A DNA stretch of 64,000 nucleotides from Abyssibacter profundi (GCF_003151135.1 NZ_QEQK01000004.1:62001-126000), one strand, 5' to 3'. Counted from the stretch's first letter, positions 17,584 through 25,860 are shown. Numbers and translations: made by a program. Notes: generated by a model from the sequence alone, not told the origin.

Positions 17584-18504
17584 ATGGCGAGAAAACGACG
17601 CGGGCGGCCGGTTAGCGGCATTCTTTTATTGGACAAACCGGCTGGCGCCAGCAGCAACGGCGTGTTGCAGCGGGTTCGGTGGCTGTTTAAGGCCCAAAAA
17701 GCGGGACATACCGGCAGTCTCGACCCCTTGGCGACAGGCATGCTACCCATTTGCTTTGGTGAGGCCACCAAACTCTCGGGCTATCTGCTGGATGCCGACA
17801 AGCGCTATACCGTCACGGCTCAGCTGGGAACGGCGACGACCACCGGTGACGCGGAAGGGGAGGTTGCAGAACACGGCGGCCTCGATCCCCGATCGTTTGT
17901 CGCTGCCGCCCAAGACTTCGTCGGCGAGATCGAGCAGGTTCCCCCCATGTACTCGGCGGTCAAGCACCAGGGTCGCCGGCTCTACGAACTGGCGCGCGCC
18001 GGAGAAACCGTAGAGCGTAAGCGGCGCCGCATCAGCATTCATGCCATAGAGCTCATTGATCAGACAGCCGAATCCGTGACGCTGTCTGTCTCGTGCTCGA
18101 AAGGCACCTATATCCGTACGCTGGTCGAAGACATCGCCAAGGCGGCGGGTGGCTGTGCCCATGTTGCCGCTTTGCATCGAACCCAGGCCGGCCCATTCGA
18201 AGGCGCCATGGTTACGATGGATCAAATCGAATCGTTGTCAGACGACGTTGCAGCCCTGGATCAATTGTTGTTGCCAGCAACCACGGCGGTGGCCGATTGG
18301 CCCACAGTCCATGTCAATGCTGACTCAGCCTACTTTCTGAGGCGGGGGCAAGCGGTGCAGGTGCCCAAGGCGCCGACCGAAGGATTGGTGGCCATGCTGG
18401 GGCCCGGCAACGACTTGATCGGTATCGGTGAGATCCTCGACGATGGCCGTGTCGGGCCGCGTCGGGTGATGGCTTCACAGCCAGCTGGCGATACGCCGTC
18501 CTAG
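17584..18504 (+). CDS. truB: tRNA pseudouridine(55) synthase TruB
   Basis: Forms the T-loop pseudouridine 55. 306 residues. The catalytic aspartate is in AGHTGSLDPLATGMLPICFG (about residues 39-58), with KRYTV, PPMYSAVKHQG and the RTLVEDIA motif all present. The C-terminal PUA domain is complete. Encoded 14 bp after rbfA. Confidence 0.97.
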   Translation: MARKRRGRPVSGILLLDKPAGASSNGVLQRVRWLFKAQKAGHTGSLDPLATGMLPICFGEATKLSGYLLDADKRYTVTAQLGTATTTGDAEGEVAEHGGLDPRSFVAAAQDFVGEIEQVPPMYSAVKHQGRRLYELARAGETVERKRRRISIHAIELIDQTAESVTLSVSCSKGTYIRTLVEDIAKAAGGCAHVAALHRTQAGPFEGAMVTMDQIESLSDDVAALDQLLLPATTAVADWPTVHVNADSAYFLRRGQAVQVPKAPTEGLVAMLGPGNDLIGIGEILDDGRVGPRRVMASQPAGDTPS

Positions 18505-18554
18505 GCTCTTTGCGATGCCTGTGACGCCGTGCGGCGGACGCTGTGCAAAAGTCC

Positions 18555-18583
18555 TTGTTTTCGCGTGATTGCCGCACTAGAAT
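18555..18583 (+). promoter_or_regulatory. rpsO promoter
   Basis: TTGTTT at 18555-18560, a 17-bp spacer, and TAGAAT at 18578-18583. It gives rpsO-pnp a promoter of its own between truB and rpsO, as in E. coli. Confidence 0.65.
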
Positions 18584-18631
18584 ACGCGCCCTTCGATGCC
18601 CTCGGGCGTACCGTTTTTCAGGAGTAATTGA

Positions 18632-18901
18632 ATGTCCTTGTCGTCTGACCAGAAGCAGAGCGTGATCGGTAAGCATCAGCGTTCGAGTGCTGACACCGGC
18701 TCGCCTGAGGTTCAGGTGGCGCTGCTGTCCAAGCGTATCACCGAGCTGGGTGATCACTTCGCCAAGCACAAGAAGGATCATCACTCCCGCCGCGGCCTAC
18801 TCAAGATGGTCAACCATCGCCGCAAGCTGCTGGACTACCTCAAGAAAAAGGATCTTGGGCGTTACCAGGCTCTGATTAAAGAACTCGGTCTACGCCGCTA
18901 G
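18632..18901 (+). CDS. rpsO: 30S ribosomal protein S15
   Basis: 89-residue primary 16S rRNA-binding protein with [48 protein letters not shown] and the C-terminal LGLRR. Standard length. Followed by a terminator and pnp. Confidence 0.99.
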   Translation: MSLSSDQKQSVIGKHQRSSADTGSPEVQVALLSKRITELGDHFAKHKKDHHSRRGLLKMVNHRRKLLDYLKKKDLGRYQALIKELGLRR

Positions 18902-18919
18902 GCCGCAACGATTCGACAC

Positions 18920-18947
18920 CGGCCGACTTTCTGTCGGCCGTTTTTTT
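18920..18947 (+). terminator. rpsO terminator
   Basis: Eight-bp perfect stem (CGGCCGAC / GTCGGCCG, loop TTTCT) followed by seven T residues, 15 nt before the pnp start. It is the counterpart of the rpsO-pnp intercistronic terminator in E. coli, so pnp depends partly on readthrough. Confidence 0.9.
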
Positions 18948-18961
18948 GCAACGGATAAATA

Positions 18962-21058
18962 ATGGATTCGATCAAGAAGACCTTTCAGTACGGTGCCAAT
19001 ACCGTCACGCTCGAAACCGGCGCGATTGCGCGTCAGGCCTCCGCCGCCGTCACGGTGAACATGGATGACACGGTTGTGCTGGTCACCGCCGTGGCGCAGA
19101 AGGAGGCAAAACCGGGCCAAGGCTTCTTCCCGTTGACGGTGAACTACCAGGAGCGTTTCTACGCCGGTGGTCGCATTCCGGGTGGTTTTTTTAAGCGTGA
19201 AGGTCGTCCGACCGAAGGTGAGACGCTGACGTCTCGCTTGATCGACCGGCCCATCCGGCCGCTGTTCCCGAAGGGCTTCCTGAACGAGGTTCAGGTCGTT
19301 GCAACGGTGATCTCGTTGAACCCTGAAGTGCAGCCCGACATCCCGGCGCTCATCGGCGCCAGCGCTGCGCTGACCCTGTCCGGTTGTCCCTTTGCCGGTC
19401 CGATCGCCGCGGCGCGAGTCGGTTACATCGACGGCGAGTACGTGCTCAACCCGTCGACCACCCAGATCGAATCCTCCGCGCTGGATCTCGTCGTGGCCGG
19501 CACCAAGGACGCGGTGCTGATGGTCGAGTCCGAAGCCGAGGTGCTGACCGAAGAGGTCATGCTGGGTTCGGTCCTGTTCGGTCATGAGCAGTCGCAGATC
19601 GCCATCCAGGCCATCGAAGAACTCAAGGCAGAGGCGGGTAAGCCTGCATGGGAGTGGTCAGCACCGGCGGAAGATACCGCGTTGGCCGAAGCGGTTTCCG
19701 CAGCTGAAGCTGAAGTGACCGAGGCCTACTCGATTGCTGACAAGCTGGCACGCCAGGACCGCCTGGCCGAGATCCGCACGGCGCTAATCGAAAAACTGGC
19801 GGGTGAAGACGAAGACGCCCAGTGGACGGCATCGGATGTGGCGGGCGCGTTCTCCAAGTTGGAGAAGCGGATTGTTCGCAGTCGTGTGCTGGACGGACAC
19901 CCCCGGATTGACGGGCGTGACACGCGCACCGTGCGTGGTCTGGATATCCAGGTTGGCGCAGTACCGCGCGCGCATGGGTCCGCCGTGTTTACCCGCGGTG
20001 AGACACAGGCTCTGGTCGTGACGACCCTCGGGACGGGCCGCGACTCTCAGATCATTGACAGTGTGTCGGGCGAAACCAAAGACCCGTTCATGCTGCATTA
20101 CAACTTCCCCCCGTACTGCGTGGGTGAGACCGGGTTCATGGGCTCACCGAAGCGCCGCGAAATCGGTCATGGCCGGTTGGCTCGTCGGGGTGTGGCTGCC
20201 GTGCTGCCGGATCTCGAAAGCGAGTTCCCTTATGTCGTGCGTGTGGTGTCCGAGATCACCGAGTCCAACGGCTCCAGCTCCATGGCTTCGGTTTGTGGAA
20301 CCAGTCTGGCGCTGATGGACGCCGGTGTCCCGATCAAGGCGCCGGTGGCCGGTGTGGCCATGGGCCTGATCCTGGATAACGACCGCTTTGCCGTGTTGAC
20401 CGATATCCTGGGTGATGAAGATCACCTGGGCGACATGGACTTCAAGGTGGCCGGCACCACGGACGGCGTCACCGCCCTGCAGATGGATATCAAGATCGCC
20501 GGCATCACCCGCGAGATCATGGAGCGAGCGCTGGACCAGGCGCGGGAAGCGCGGCTGCACATCCTGACCGAAATGAACAAGGTCATCGATACGCCCCGTG
20601 AGGACATGTCCGAGTGGGCGCCCCGTATCACGACCATCAAGATCAACCCGGATCGCATCCGTGACGTGATCGGCAAGGGTGGCGTCACCATTCGCGCGAT
20701 TACCGAAGAGACCGGGACGACCATCGATCTGGATGATGATGGAACGGTGAGGATTGCCGCTGTCGACAAGTCTGCGGCTGATGCGGCCGTTAAGCGAATC
20801 GAAGAATTGACTCGTGACGTGGTCGCGGGCGAGGTCTACGAAGGCAAGGTCGCGCGTTTGATGGACTTTGGTGCCTTCGTCACGATTTTGCCGGGCAAGG
20901 ATGGGCTTGTTCACATTTCCCAGATCTCAGATAAGCGTGTCGAGAATGTCTCCGACGAACTGTCGGAAGGCCAGGAAGTACGCGTCAAGGTGCTGGAAGT
21001 CGACAAGCAGGGACGCATTCGCCTGTCCATGCGACTGGAAGAGGGTGAGCGGCAGTAA
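18962..21058 (+). CDS. pnp: polyribonucleotide nucleotidyltransferase (PNPase)
   Basis: 3'-5' phosphorolytic exoribonuclease of the degradosome, 698 residues. Two RNase PH domains are separated by a helical domain. The second carries the active site ([35 protein letters not shown]). C-terminal KH ([27 protein letters not shown]) and S1 ([27 protein letters not shown]) domains are intact. Confidence 0.99.
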   Translation: MDSIKKTFQYGANTVTLETGAIARQASAAVTVNMDDTVVLVTAVAQKEAKPGQGFFPLTVNYQERFYAGGRIPGGFFKREGRPTEGETLTSRLIDRPIRPLFPKGFLNEVQVVATVISLNPEVQPDIPALIGASAALTLSGCPFAGPIAAARVGYIDGEYVLNPSTTQIESSALDLVVAGTKDAVLMVESEAEVLTEEVMLGSVLFGHEQSQIAIQAIEELKAEAGKPAWEWSAPAEDTALAEAVSAAEAEVTEAYSIADKLARQDRLAEIRTALIEKLAGEDEDAQWTASDVAGAFSKLEKRIVRSRVLDGHPRIDGRDTRTVRGLDIQVGAVPRAHGSAVFTRGETQALVVTTLGTGRDSQIIDSVSGETKDPFMLHYNFPPYCVGETGFMGSPKRREIGHGRLARRGVAAVLPDLESEFPYVVRVVSEITESNGSSSMASVCGTSLALMDAGVPIKAPVAGVAMGLILDNDRFAVLTDILGDEDHLGDMDFKVAGTTDGVTALQMDIKIAGITREIMERALDQAREARLHILTEMNKVIDTPREDMSEWAPRITTIKINPDRIRDVIGKGGVTIRAITEETGTTIDLDDDGTVRIAAVDKSAADAAVKRIEELTRDVVAGEVYEGKVARLMDFGAFVTILPGKDGLVHISQISDKRVENVSDELSEGQEVRVKVLEVDKQGRIRLSMRLEEGERQ

Positions 21059-21295
21059 ATTTGACTGCCGCGACATCGATGTCAGTGTCGTCTGCATGGA
21101 TTTCCCACGTCAGGACGGCGATTTCGAACGATCGTTCAGATAGAATCCGTCGGAAATCGACACTTTGATGCTTGCTTCACCTCATAGGATTCGTTAATGT
21201 ACCCATTAACAGTTGCTTTACAACGGTTCGGGGAAGCCGAAAGTAACTGCCACGAATCCGGGGGGTGAAGTGGAAAAGGCTCTCGAGGGAGAGTG
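21059..21295. other. gene-free region downstream of pnp
   Basis: No convincing reading frame. It is AT-richer than its surroundings and contains small inverted repeats such as GACATCGATGTC near 21072-21083 and CGATCGTTCAG near 21129. It leads into the degenerate copy 1 of the small-RNA repeat. Confidence 0.4.
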
Positions 21296-21336
21296 CCAAG
21301 GTGCGTGAAAGGCGTGATGCCTTTCTCAAGGAGACT
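21296..21336 (-). repeat. copy 1 (degenerate) of the small-RNA core repeat
   Basis: Shares with copies 2 and 3 the core CCAAGGTGCG, the stem GAAAGGC-N5-GCCTTTC (21307-21325) and AGGAGACT. Read on the minus strand it has only a weak terminator (GGC-ACTCTC...GAGAGCC then TTTT), and I find no good promoter upstream, so it looks like a relic. Confidence 0.6.
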
Positions 21337-21340
21337 AGAC

Positions 21341-21367
21341 AAAAGCCCGGCTAGCCCGGGCTTTTGT
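21341..21367. terminator. bidirectional terminator after pnp
   Basis: Ten-bp stem AAAAGCCCGG / CCGGGCTTTT with a short central loop and T-runs in both directions. It probably ends the pnp transcript on the plus strand. Confidence 0.8.
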
Positions 21368-21484
21368 TTGTCTGCGATTCGCGGCGAGCAGTCCTTCGCA
21401 TGCCCCCGCCCCGATTAGACGATTTGGACATCAGGGCCGTGTGCGGCTGGCCTCGAGCGCCCCGTGTTGGGCCTGTGTTCAGGC

Positions 21485-21597
21485 AAAAAAAAGCCCCCGG
21501 GGACGGGGGCCAAGGTGCGAGAAAGGCACGAGGGCCTTTCTGGAGGAGACTCTGTTCAGAAGACCGCGCCTTCGGCGCCACGTCTTCGTCTATGTTG
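21485..21597 (-). ncRNA. candidate small RNA, copy 2
   Basis: Predicted transcript of about 113 nt on the minus strand. The promoter is TTGGGT (21627-21632), 17 bp, TATACT (21604-21609). Elements in order: a 5' hairpin (21587-21559; GAAGAC...GCGCC-GAA-GGCGC...GTCTTC), a single-stranded GTCTCCTCC anti-Shine-Dalgarno motif, a second hairpin (21541-21520; AGAAAGGC / GCCTTTCT), then CGCACCTTGG and a GC-rich terminator with 8 T residues (21485-21492). Copy 3 has the same order and length. The lower stem of hairpin 1 differs in sequence between copies but stays paired, which supports selection on RNA structure. Confidence 0.68.
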
Positions 21598-21605
21598 CGG
21601 TGCAG
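21592..21605. promoter_or_regulatory. PhaR-like site over the copy 2 start point
   Basis: ATGTTGCGGTGCAG overlaps the -10 box and the start of small RNA copy 2. Shared consensus with three other sites is TGTTGCGNTGC. Known PhaR operators are TGC/GCA-rich, so PhaR is the obvious candidate. Confidence 0.45.
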
Positions 21606-21632
21606 TATAACCGAATTAGGTGGCCGACCCAA
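21604..21632 (-). promoter_or_regulatory. promoter of small RNA copy 2
   Basis: Read on the minus strand: TTGGGT at 21632-21627, a 17-bp spacer, TATACT at 21609-21604. Confidence 0.6.
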
Positions 21633-21677
21633 CCCTATCCGGGTCCTTACCTCGAGCCAGCAACCATGACTCCACGC

Positions 21678-21790
21678 AAAAAAAAGCCCCCGGGGGAGGG
21701 GGCCAAGGTGCGAGAAAGGCACAAGGCCTTTCTGGAGGAGACTCGGGTCAAGTTGCAGCGCCTGTGGCGCAGATCAACTGTCTGATGTTG
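21678..21790 (-). ncRNA. candidate small RNA, copy 3
   Basis: Second member of the tandem pair, also about 113 nt. The promoter is a perfect TTGACA, 17 bp, TATACT. The 5' hairpin (21779-21751; AGTTG...GCGCC-ACA-GGCGC...CAACT) has the same GCGCC/GGCGC upper stem as copy 2 but a different, still complementary, lower stem. It is followed by the identical GTCTCCTCCAG motif, the hairpin AGAAAGGC / GCCTTTCT (21733-21713), CGCACCTTGG and a terminator ending in 8 T residues (21678-21685). The exposed CU-rich segment could pair with ribosome-binding sites. The T-rich tail suggests an Hfq-type RNA, which is an inference. Confidence 0.72.
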
Positions 21791-21798
21791 CGATGCAG
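21785..21798. promoter_or_regulatory. PhaR-like site over the copy 3 start point
   Basis: ATGTTGCGATGCAG overlaps the end of the -10 box and the start region of small RNA copy 3, in the same relative position as in copy 2. Confidence 0.45.
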
Positions 21799-21825
21799 TA
21801 TATGGTTAGCTTACTAATGTGTCAA
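21797..21825 (-). promoter_or_regulatory. promoter of small RNA copy 3
   Basis: Read on the minus strand: consensus TTGACA at 21825-21820, a 17-bp spacer, TATACT at 21802-21797. It is one of the strongest-looking promoters in the window. Confidence 0.78.
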
Positions 21826-21830
21826 CAAAA

Positions 21831-21864
21831 ATGTTGCGCTGCACCCAAGGGAATCAATTCCCTT
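21831..21864. promoter_or_regulatory. PhaR-like site and palindrome between phaR and the small RNAs
   Basis: ATGTTGCGCTGCA at 21831-21843 lies 5 bp upstream of the copy 3 -35 box. Next to it is a perfect 8-bp palindrome, AAGGGAAT-CA-ATTCCCTT, at 21847-21864, four bases beyond the phaR stop. The palindrome has no T-run, so it may be a weak terminator or a protein site. Confidence 0.4.
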
Positions 21865-21867
21865 GCT

Positions 21868-22386
21868 CTAGTCTTTCGTGGAGGTGGGTGACGACGCCTC
21901 GCTGTCGTCCTCTTCCAATTTGCCGCCAGCCTTTCCACGTGGAAGATTCTTCACGAATTCACGACGCACGGCACGCCAGAGTTGCGTGTTTTCAGCCGCC
22001 AATTCCTTGAGCGACTGGAGTGGCGTCGCCGTGCCCAAGCGCGTGCGTAACTGATCTTTCAACTGTCCGCTGCGTTCGATGAACAGCTGGAGCGAAAGTT
22101 CCAGGTAGTGGCTGGCCGTGCTCTGCATGCTGTCGCCATAGAAGCGGATCAGCTGCTCCAGCAACTGTGTACGGAAGAGGGGGTTGCCGCCTTCTTCCTG
22201 GTCGGCGATGACTTGCAGCAGGATATTCCGGGTGATGTCCTGGCGGGTGCGTTTGTCGATCACGACGAACTTCACTTCGTCGATCACCAACTGGCGAATT
22301 TCCTCCAGCGTGATGTATCGGCTAATCGCCGTATCGTAGAGCCGGCGGTTGGGGTACTTCTTGATGACACGAACGTCGTCAGTCAT
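21868..22386 (-). CDS. phaR: polyhydroxyalkanoate synthesis repressor PhaR
   Basis: 172-residue regulator. It has the highly conserved N-terminal PhaR DNA-binding domain (VRVIKKYPNRRLYDTAISRYITLEEIRQLV, residues 6-35) and the PHB-accumulation domain (RNILLQVIADQEEGGNPLFRTQLLEQLIRFYG). Known PhaR proteins repress phasin genes and themselves and are released by binding nascent PHB granules. A TGTTGCGCTGC motif 14 bp upstream of its ATG (22400-22411) suggests autoregulation. No PHA synthase or phasin is encoded in the window. Confidence 0.95.
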   Translation of the reverse strand: MTDDVRVIKKYPNRRLYDTAISRYITLEEIRQLVIDEVKFVVIDKRTRQDITRNILLQVIADQEEGGNPLFRTQLLEQLIRFYGDSMQSTASHYLELSLQLFIERSGQLKDQLRTRLGTATPLQSLKELAAENTQLWRAVRREFVKNLPRGKAGGKLEEDDSEASSPTSTKD

Positions 22387-22399
22387 GGATAGTCTTAAA

Positions 22400-22411
22400 T
22401 TGTTGCGCTGC
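22400..22411. promoter_or_regulatory. PhaR-like site upstream of phaR
   Basis: TTGTTGCGCTGC, the same motif found at the small-RNA promoters, placed 14 bp before the phaR start codon and therefore suited to autorepression. Confidence 0.5.
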
Positions 22412-22538
22412 GGAAGTGTGCCAGATGCCCCTCCTGACGCCTAGCTGGTCGGCCAGAGGCCGGCGAAGTCGTGGCATCGGGTGCAGTCGCCGTCTCTTCG
22501 GCTGATGTGCGCGTCAACCCTTGCGCCGAAGCGCATCC

Positions 22539-23420
22539 TCAACTGCGGTGGGAGTTCAGTTGGCTCAGGCGTTCGCGCCAGGCGATCACACCGGCTTGCC
22601 AGAGCTCGGGCAGTGTCTTGGCTTCTCGAGCCGCGGTGATGGTCTCCGGTAGCCCCAGTGCGCGGAATGCGGCGCGAATGGTCTCAATGGGTTGCATCGG
22701 GTCGATGGCAGGGGCGTGATTCTGTTTGCTGAGCTTGCGGCCATCGGCACCGCGCACCACGGGCACATGGGCATAGCGCGGTGTCGGTAGCCCCAACAGC
22801 GTAAGCAAACAGCGCTGGGTGGCGGTCGTTGGGAGTAAATCATCACCGCGCACCACGTCTGTAATCCCGCATTCGGCGTCGTCAACTGCACCGGCCAAGA
22901 CATAGGCATAACTGCCATCAGCGCGCAGTACCACGGGGTCGCCGTAGTCACGCCCCTGAAGACTGTGTTGTGGGCCGGCCAGCCGGTCGATGAATCGATC
23001 CTCCAGCTGGTCAATACGCACACGTGAGCAGCGCGCGACGCGGCCATCGGACAAGCCAGACCGGCACGTTCCGGCGTAGACGCCGGGGCGCGGCGCATGC
23101 CTGCGCACCTGCGCGCGGGTGCAGGCGCAGCCATAAACCAGGCCGGCTGCCGACAAGGACTGGAAGGCCTGCTGGTAGGTCGACTGTCGCCTGGATTGCC
23201 AGTACACGGGTTCATCGGCCTGCATGCCCAGTTGGGCCAGCGTGTTGATCATTGTCCGGGCAACGTCCGGATCGCAGCGGCCTGTGTCCAGATCCTCGAT
23301 GCGCAGTTGCCAGCGGCCGTCGTGCGCGCGGGCATCCAGGTAGCTGGCCGCCGCAGCCACCACGGAGCCCCGGTGTAGGGGGCCGGTGGGAGAGGGGGCA
23401 AAACGTCCGATGTACGTCAC
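22539..23420 (-). CDS. gluQ: glutamyl-Q tRNA(Asp) synthetase
   Basis: Truncated glutamyl-tRNA synthetase paralogue that glutamylates queuosine 34 of tRNA-Asp. 293 residues, catalytic core only. HIGH-equivalent FAPSPTGPLHRGS is at residues 7-19, the zinc-binding cysteines are in YGCACTRAQ...YAGTCR, and the KMSKS-like GRKLSKQNH is near residue 235. QueF, which makes the queuosine precursor, is encoded 5 kb away, and a tRNA-Asp(GTC) lies at 56.8 kb. Confidence 0.95.
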   Translation of the reverse strand: MTYIGRFAPSPTGPLHRGSVVAAAASYLDARAHDGRWQLRIEDLDTGRCDPDVARTMINTLAQLGMQADEPVYWQSRRQSTYQQAFQSLSAAGLVYGCACTRAQVRRHAPRPGVYAGTCRSGLSDGRVARCSRVRIDQLEDRFIDRLAGPQHSLQGRDYGDPVVLRADGSYAYVLAGAVDDAECGITDVVRGDDLLPTTATQRCLLTLLGLPTPRYAHVPVVRGADGRKLSKQNHAPAIDPMQPIETIRAAFRALGLPETITAAREAKTLPELWQAGVIAWRERLSQLNSHRS

Positions 23421-23498
23421 AATTCGGCCTTGTTGTGGCTCATAGGTCGGCTCATGTCCGTATTATGTGGGTTCGTCCGCTAACGCCGCGATAAGACC

Positions 23499-24272
23499 GT
23501 GTGGTTACAGGCTTTACTGTTTGATCTCGATGGCACGCTCGCCGACACCGAAGCTGAGGGGCACCGGCCCGCCTATAACAGTGCGTTCAAGGATTTAGGC
23601 CTCACCTGGAAATGGGGCCCGCGGCTATACCGCAAGCTCTTAAGCCTGCCGGGCGGGCGAGAGCGGGTTCGACACTATGTGGAGTCCTATGACCCGGAGC
23701 GTGGCGATCAGTCGGTCGACGAGCTGGTCGATGCCGTTCACACGGCGAAGTCACGCCACTACGCGCGGCGGCTGGCGAAGGGGAAAATACCGTTGCGACC
23801 CGGTGTGCGCAGGCTGATCGAGCAAGCCAAAGCCATGGGGGTCAAAGTGGCGATTGTCACGAACGCTAGCCACGCGAGCATTGAACCGTTTCTGTCGCAT
23901 GCGATGGGGCCGGACCTGGTGGACAAGGTGGATCTGGTCATCGGTTCGGAAGAAGCACCGGCCAAGAAACCCGCACCCGACTTGTACCTCATGGCGCTGG
24001 AGCGTCTGGGGGTTTCGGCTGATCGGAGTCTGGCCATTGAGGATTCCGATGTCGGGTTGCAGGCCGCGCGCGCTGCAGGTCTGACAACCTTGGTCACGGT
24101 GAATTCGAATACGCGTAGCCAGGTGTTCGATGAGGCGGTGTTGGTGGTCGACAGCCTGGGTGAGGCCGATCGGCCGGTGGAGGTGCTGAACTCACTTGGC
24201 GCCGACGCGGGTTGCCACGTGATTGATGTGCCGTTTCTCAATCAACTGATCGAGCCCGAAGCGGATGCGTGA
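23499..24272 (+). CDS. HAD-IA family hydrolase, CbbY/beta-phosphoglucomutase-like
   Basis: 257-residue HAD phosphatase with motif I FDLDGTLADTEA (residues 8-19), motif II VTNAS, and motif III/IV KKPAPDLYLMALERLG...AIEDSDVG. The helical cap (residues 20-90) is of the CbbY type. The substrate is unknown. It starts at GTG 23499, and its end overlaps the FGGY kinase start by 8 bp, so the two are translationally coupled and may act on the same sugar phosphate. Confidence 0.87.
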   Translation: MWLQALLFDLDGTLADTEAEGHRPAYNSAFKDLGLTWKWGPRLYRKLLSLPGGRERVRHYVESYDPERGDQSVDELVDAVHTAKSRHYARRLAKGKIPLRPGVRRLIEQAKAMGVKVAIVTNASHASIEPFLSHAMGPDLVDKVDLVIGSEEAPAKKPAPDLYLMALERLGVSADRSLAIEDSDVGLQAARAAGLTTLVTVNSNTRSQVFDEAVLVVDSLGEADRPVEVLNSLGADAGCHVIDVPFLNQLIEPEADA

Positions 24273-25818
24273 CCAGCATGTGTTGGCGTTGGACGTCGGC
24301 ACCCAGAGCGCGCGTGCAATTGTGTTTGATGCCCGGGGGCGGCTGGTCGCGAGCGCGCAAACCGCGTTCGAGCCCTACCAGTCACCGCATCCCGGCTGGG
24401 CGGAGCAGGCGCCGGAGGTTTACTGGGACGCCATCTGCGAGAGCTGCCAGCGCGTGTGGGCACAACCCGAGGCCCACCCGGGCCGCATCGCGGCGGTCAG
24501 CCTGACCACACAGCGAGGCTCCGTGGTCTGTCTGGATGCGCAGGGACAGCCCCTCCGACCCGCGATTCTCTGGTTGGACAAACGGATGCAGCCCGGGCTC
24601 GGCAACGTGCCGGGCCCCTGGGGCTGGCTGTTTCGCGCGCTGGGTGTGGAGGAAACCATCGCCCAGTTTCGAGCCGATGCAGAATGCAACTGGCTGGCTG
24701 CGCAAGAGCCGGACACCTGGGCCCGTACGCGCCATTTTTTGTTCCTGTCCGGCTACCTCAGCCTGCGATTAACCGGACAAATCCGGGATTCGGTGGGCTG
24801 TCAGGTCGGCTACGTGCCCTTCGACTACCAGCGGCAGCGGTGGGCGCATCGCATGGACTGGAAGTGGCGAGCGGTTTGTGTCCGGGCTGCACAGTTGCCT
24901 GAACTGGTGCCGGTGGGCAAACCCCTGGGCCGCTTAACCCCCGAGGCCGCTGCGGCGCTCGGTCTGCGGGCGGATCTCCCGTTGATCGCGGCCGCCGGTG
25001 ACAAGGCCTGTGAGGTGCTGGGCTCGGGCGCCTTGTCACCCGATACGGCCTGTCTGGGTTACGGCACCACGGCCACCATTAACACGGTGTCACCGCGTTA
25101 CCACGAGGTGATCCGTTATCTGCCAGCCTATCCTGCCGCCGTGCCAGGGCATTTCAACACCGAGGTCCAGATCTTCCGCGGATTCTGGATGGTGTCCTGG
25201 TTCAAAGAGGAATTCGGTGCTGCCGAACGTGCGTTGGCGGCCTCCGCCGGCTTGCCCACCGAGGCCGTGCTTGATGATCAGGTCCGCGATATCGCCCCCG
25301 GTTGCGACGGCTTGATGCTGCAGCCGTACTGGAGCCCGGGCGTTCGCGAGCCAGGGCCCGAAGCCCGCGGGGCCATCATTGGTTTCAGTGACGTACACAC
25401 CCGCGCGCATCTGTACAGGGCCATATTGGAGGGTCTGGCCTATGCCTTGCGGCATGGTCGAGAGCGGATCGAACGCAGTACGCGACAGCCGATCCATCGC
25501 CTGCGCGTGGCCGGTGGCGGCTCGCAAAGTGATGTTGCCATGCAGATCACCGCTGACGTCTTCGGTCTGCCTGCCGAACGCCCGCATGTTTATGAAGCGT
25601 CGGCGCTGGGTGCAGCGATCTGCGCGGCGGTGGGCGTCGGGCTGCACCCTGACTACCGGACAGCTGTCCGCGCCATGACGCATGTGGGCGACGTGTTCGA
25701 GCCTGAGCCGGCGTCGGTGGCGACGTACGACGAACTCTACCGGCGTGTGTATGCACGCATGTACAGGCGGATGCGTCCCCTGTACCGGCAACTGGCACGA
25801 ACAGCGGTTGCGGGGTAG
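24265..25818 (+). CDS. FGGY-family carbohydrate kinase
   Basis: 517-residue sugar kinase of the FGGY class. N-terminal phosphate loop LALDVGTQSARAIVFD (residues 7-22) and C-terminal ATP-binding LRVAGGGSQSDVAMQITADVFGLP near residue 413. The acceptor sugar cannot be assigned; xylulose, glycerol, ribitol and gluconate kinases share this fold. There is no transporter or isomerase next to it. It overlaps the upstream HAD gene by 8 bp. Confidence 0.87.
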   Translation: MRDQHVLALDVGTQSARAIVFDARGRLVASAQTAFEPYQSPHPGWAEQAPEVYWDAICESCQRVWAQPEAHPGRIAAVSLTTQRGSVVCLDAQGQPLRPAILWLDKRMQPGLGNVPGPWGWLFRALGVEETIAQFRADAECNWLAAQEPDTWARTRHFLFLSGYLSLRLTGQIRDSVGCQVGYVPFDYQRQRWAHRMDWKWRAVCVRAAQLPELVPVGKPLGRLTPEAAAALGLRADLPLIAAAGDKACEVLGSGALSPDTACLGYGTTATINTVSPRYHEVIRYLPAYPAAVPGHFNTEVQIFRGFWMVSWFKEEFGAAERALAASAGLPTEAVLDDQVRDIAPGCDGLMLQPYWSPGVREPGPEARGAIIGFSDVHTRAHLYRAILEGLAYALRHGRERIERSTRQPIHRLRVAGGGSQSDVAMQITADVFGLPAERPHVYEASALGAAICAAVGVGLHPDYRTAVRAMTHVGDVFEPEPASVATYDELYRRVYARMYRRMRPLYRQLARTAVAG

Positions 25819-25819
25819 C

Positions 25820-25853
25820 GCCCCCGGGGGTTCCCGCCATCTACCCCGGGGGC
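25820..25853. terminator. hairpin between convergent kinase and peptidase genes
   Basis: Perfect 10-bp GC stem (GCCCCCGGGG / CCCCGGGGGC) with a 14-nt loop between the two convergent stops. No T-run on either side. Confidence 0.45.
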
Positions 25854-25860
25854 TGCGTCG

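Noticed and set aside
21660-21785. Small plus-strand peptide frame with AKVRERHKAFLEETR, similar to a frame in copy 1
   Set aside because: The similarity follows from the conserved hairpin. Copy 2 has one extra base that breaks the frame, while promoters, terminators and stem pairing on the minus strand are kept in copies 2 and 3. I favour RNA, though a peptide cannot be fully excluded for copies 1 and 3.
25820-25853. Strong intrinsic terminator between FGGY kinase and M3 peptidase
   Set aside because: The stem is perfect but lacks a T-run on both strands. It is kept only as a low-confidence hairpin.
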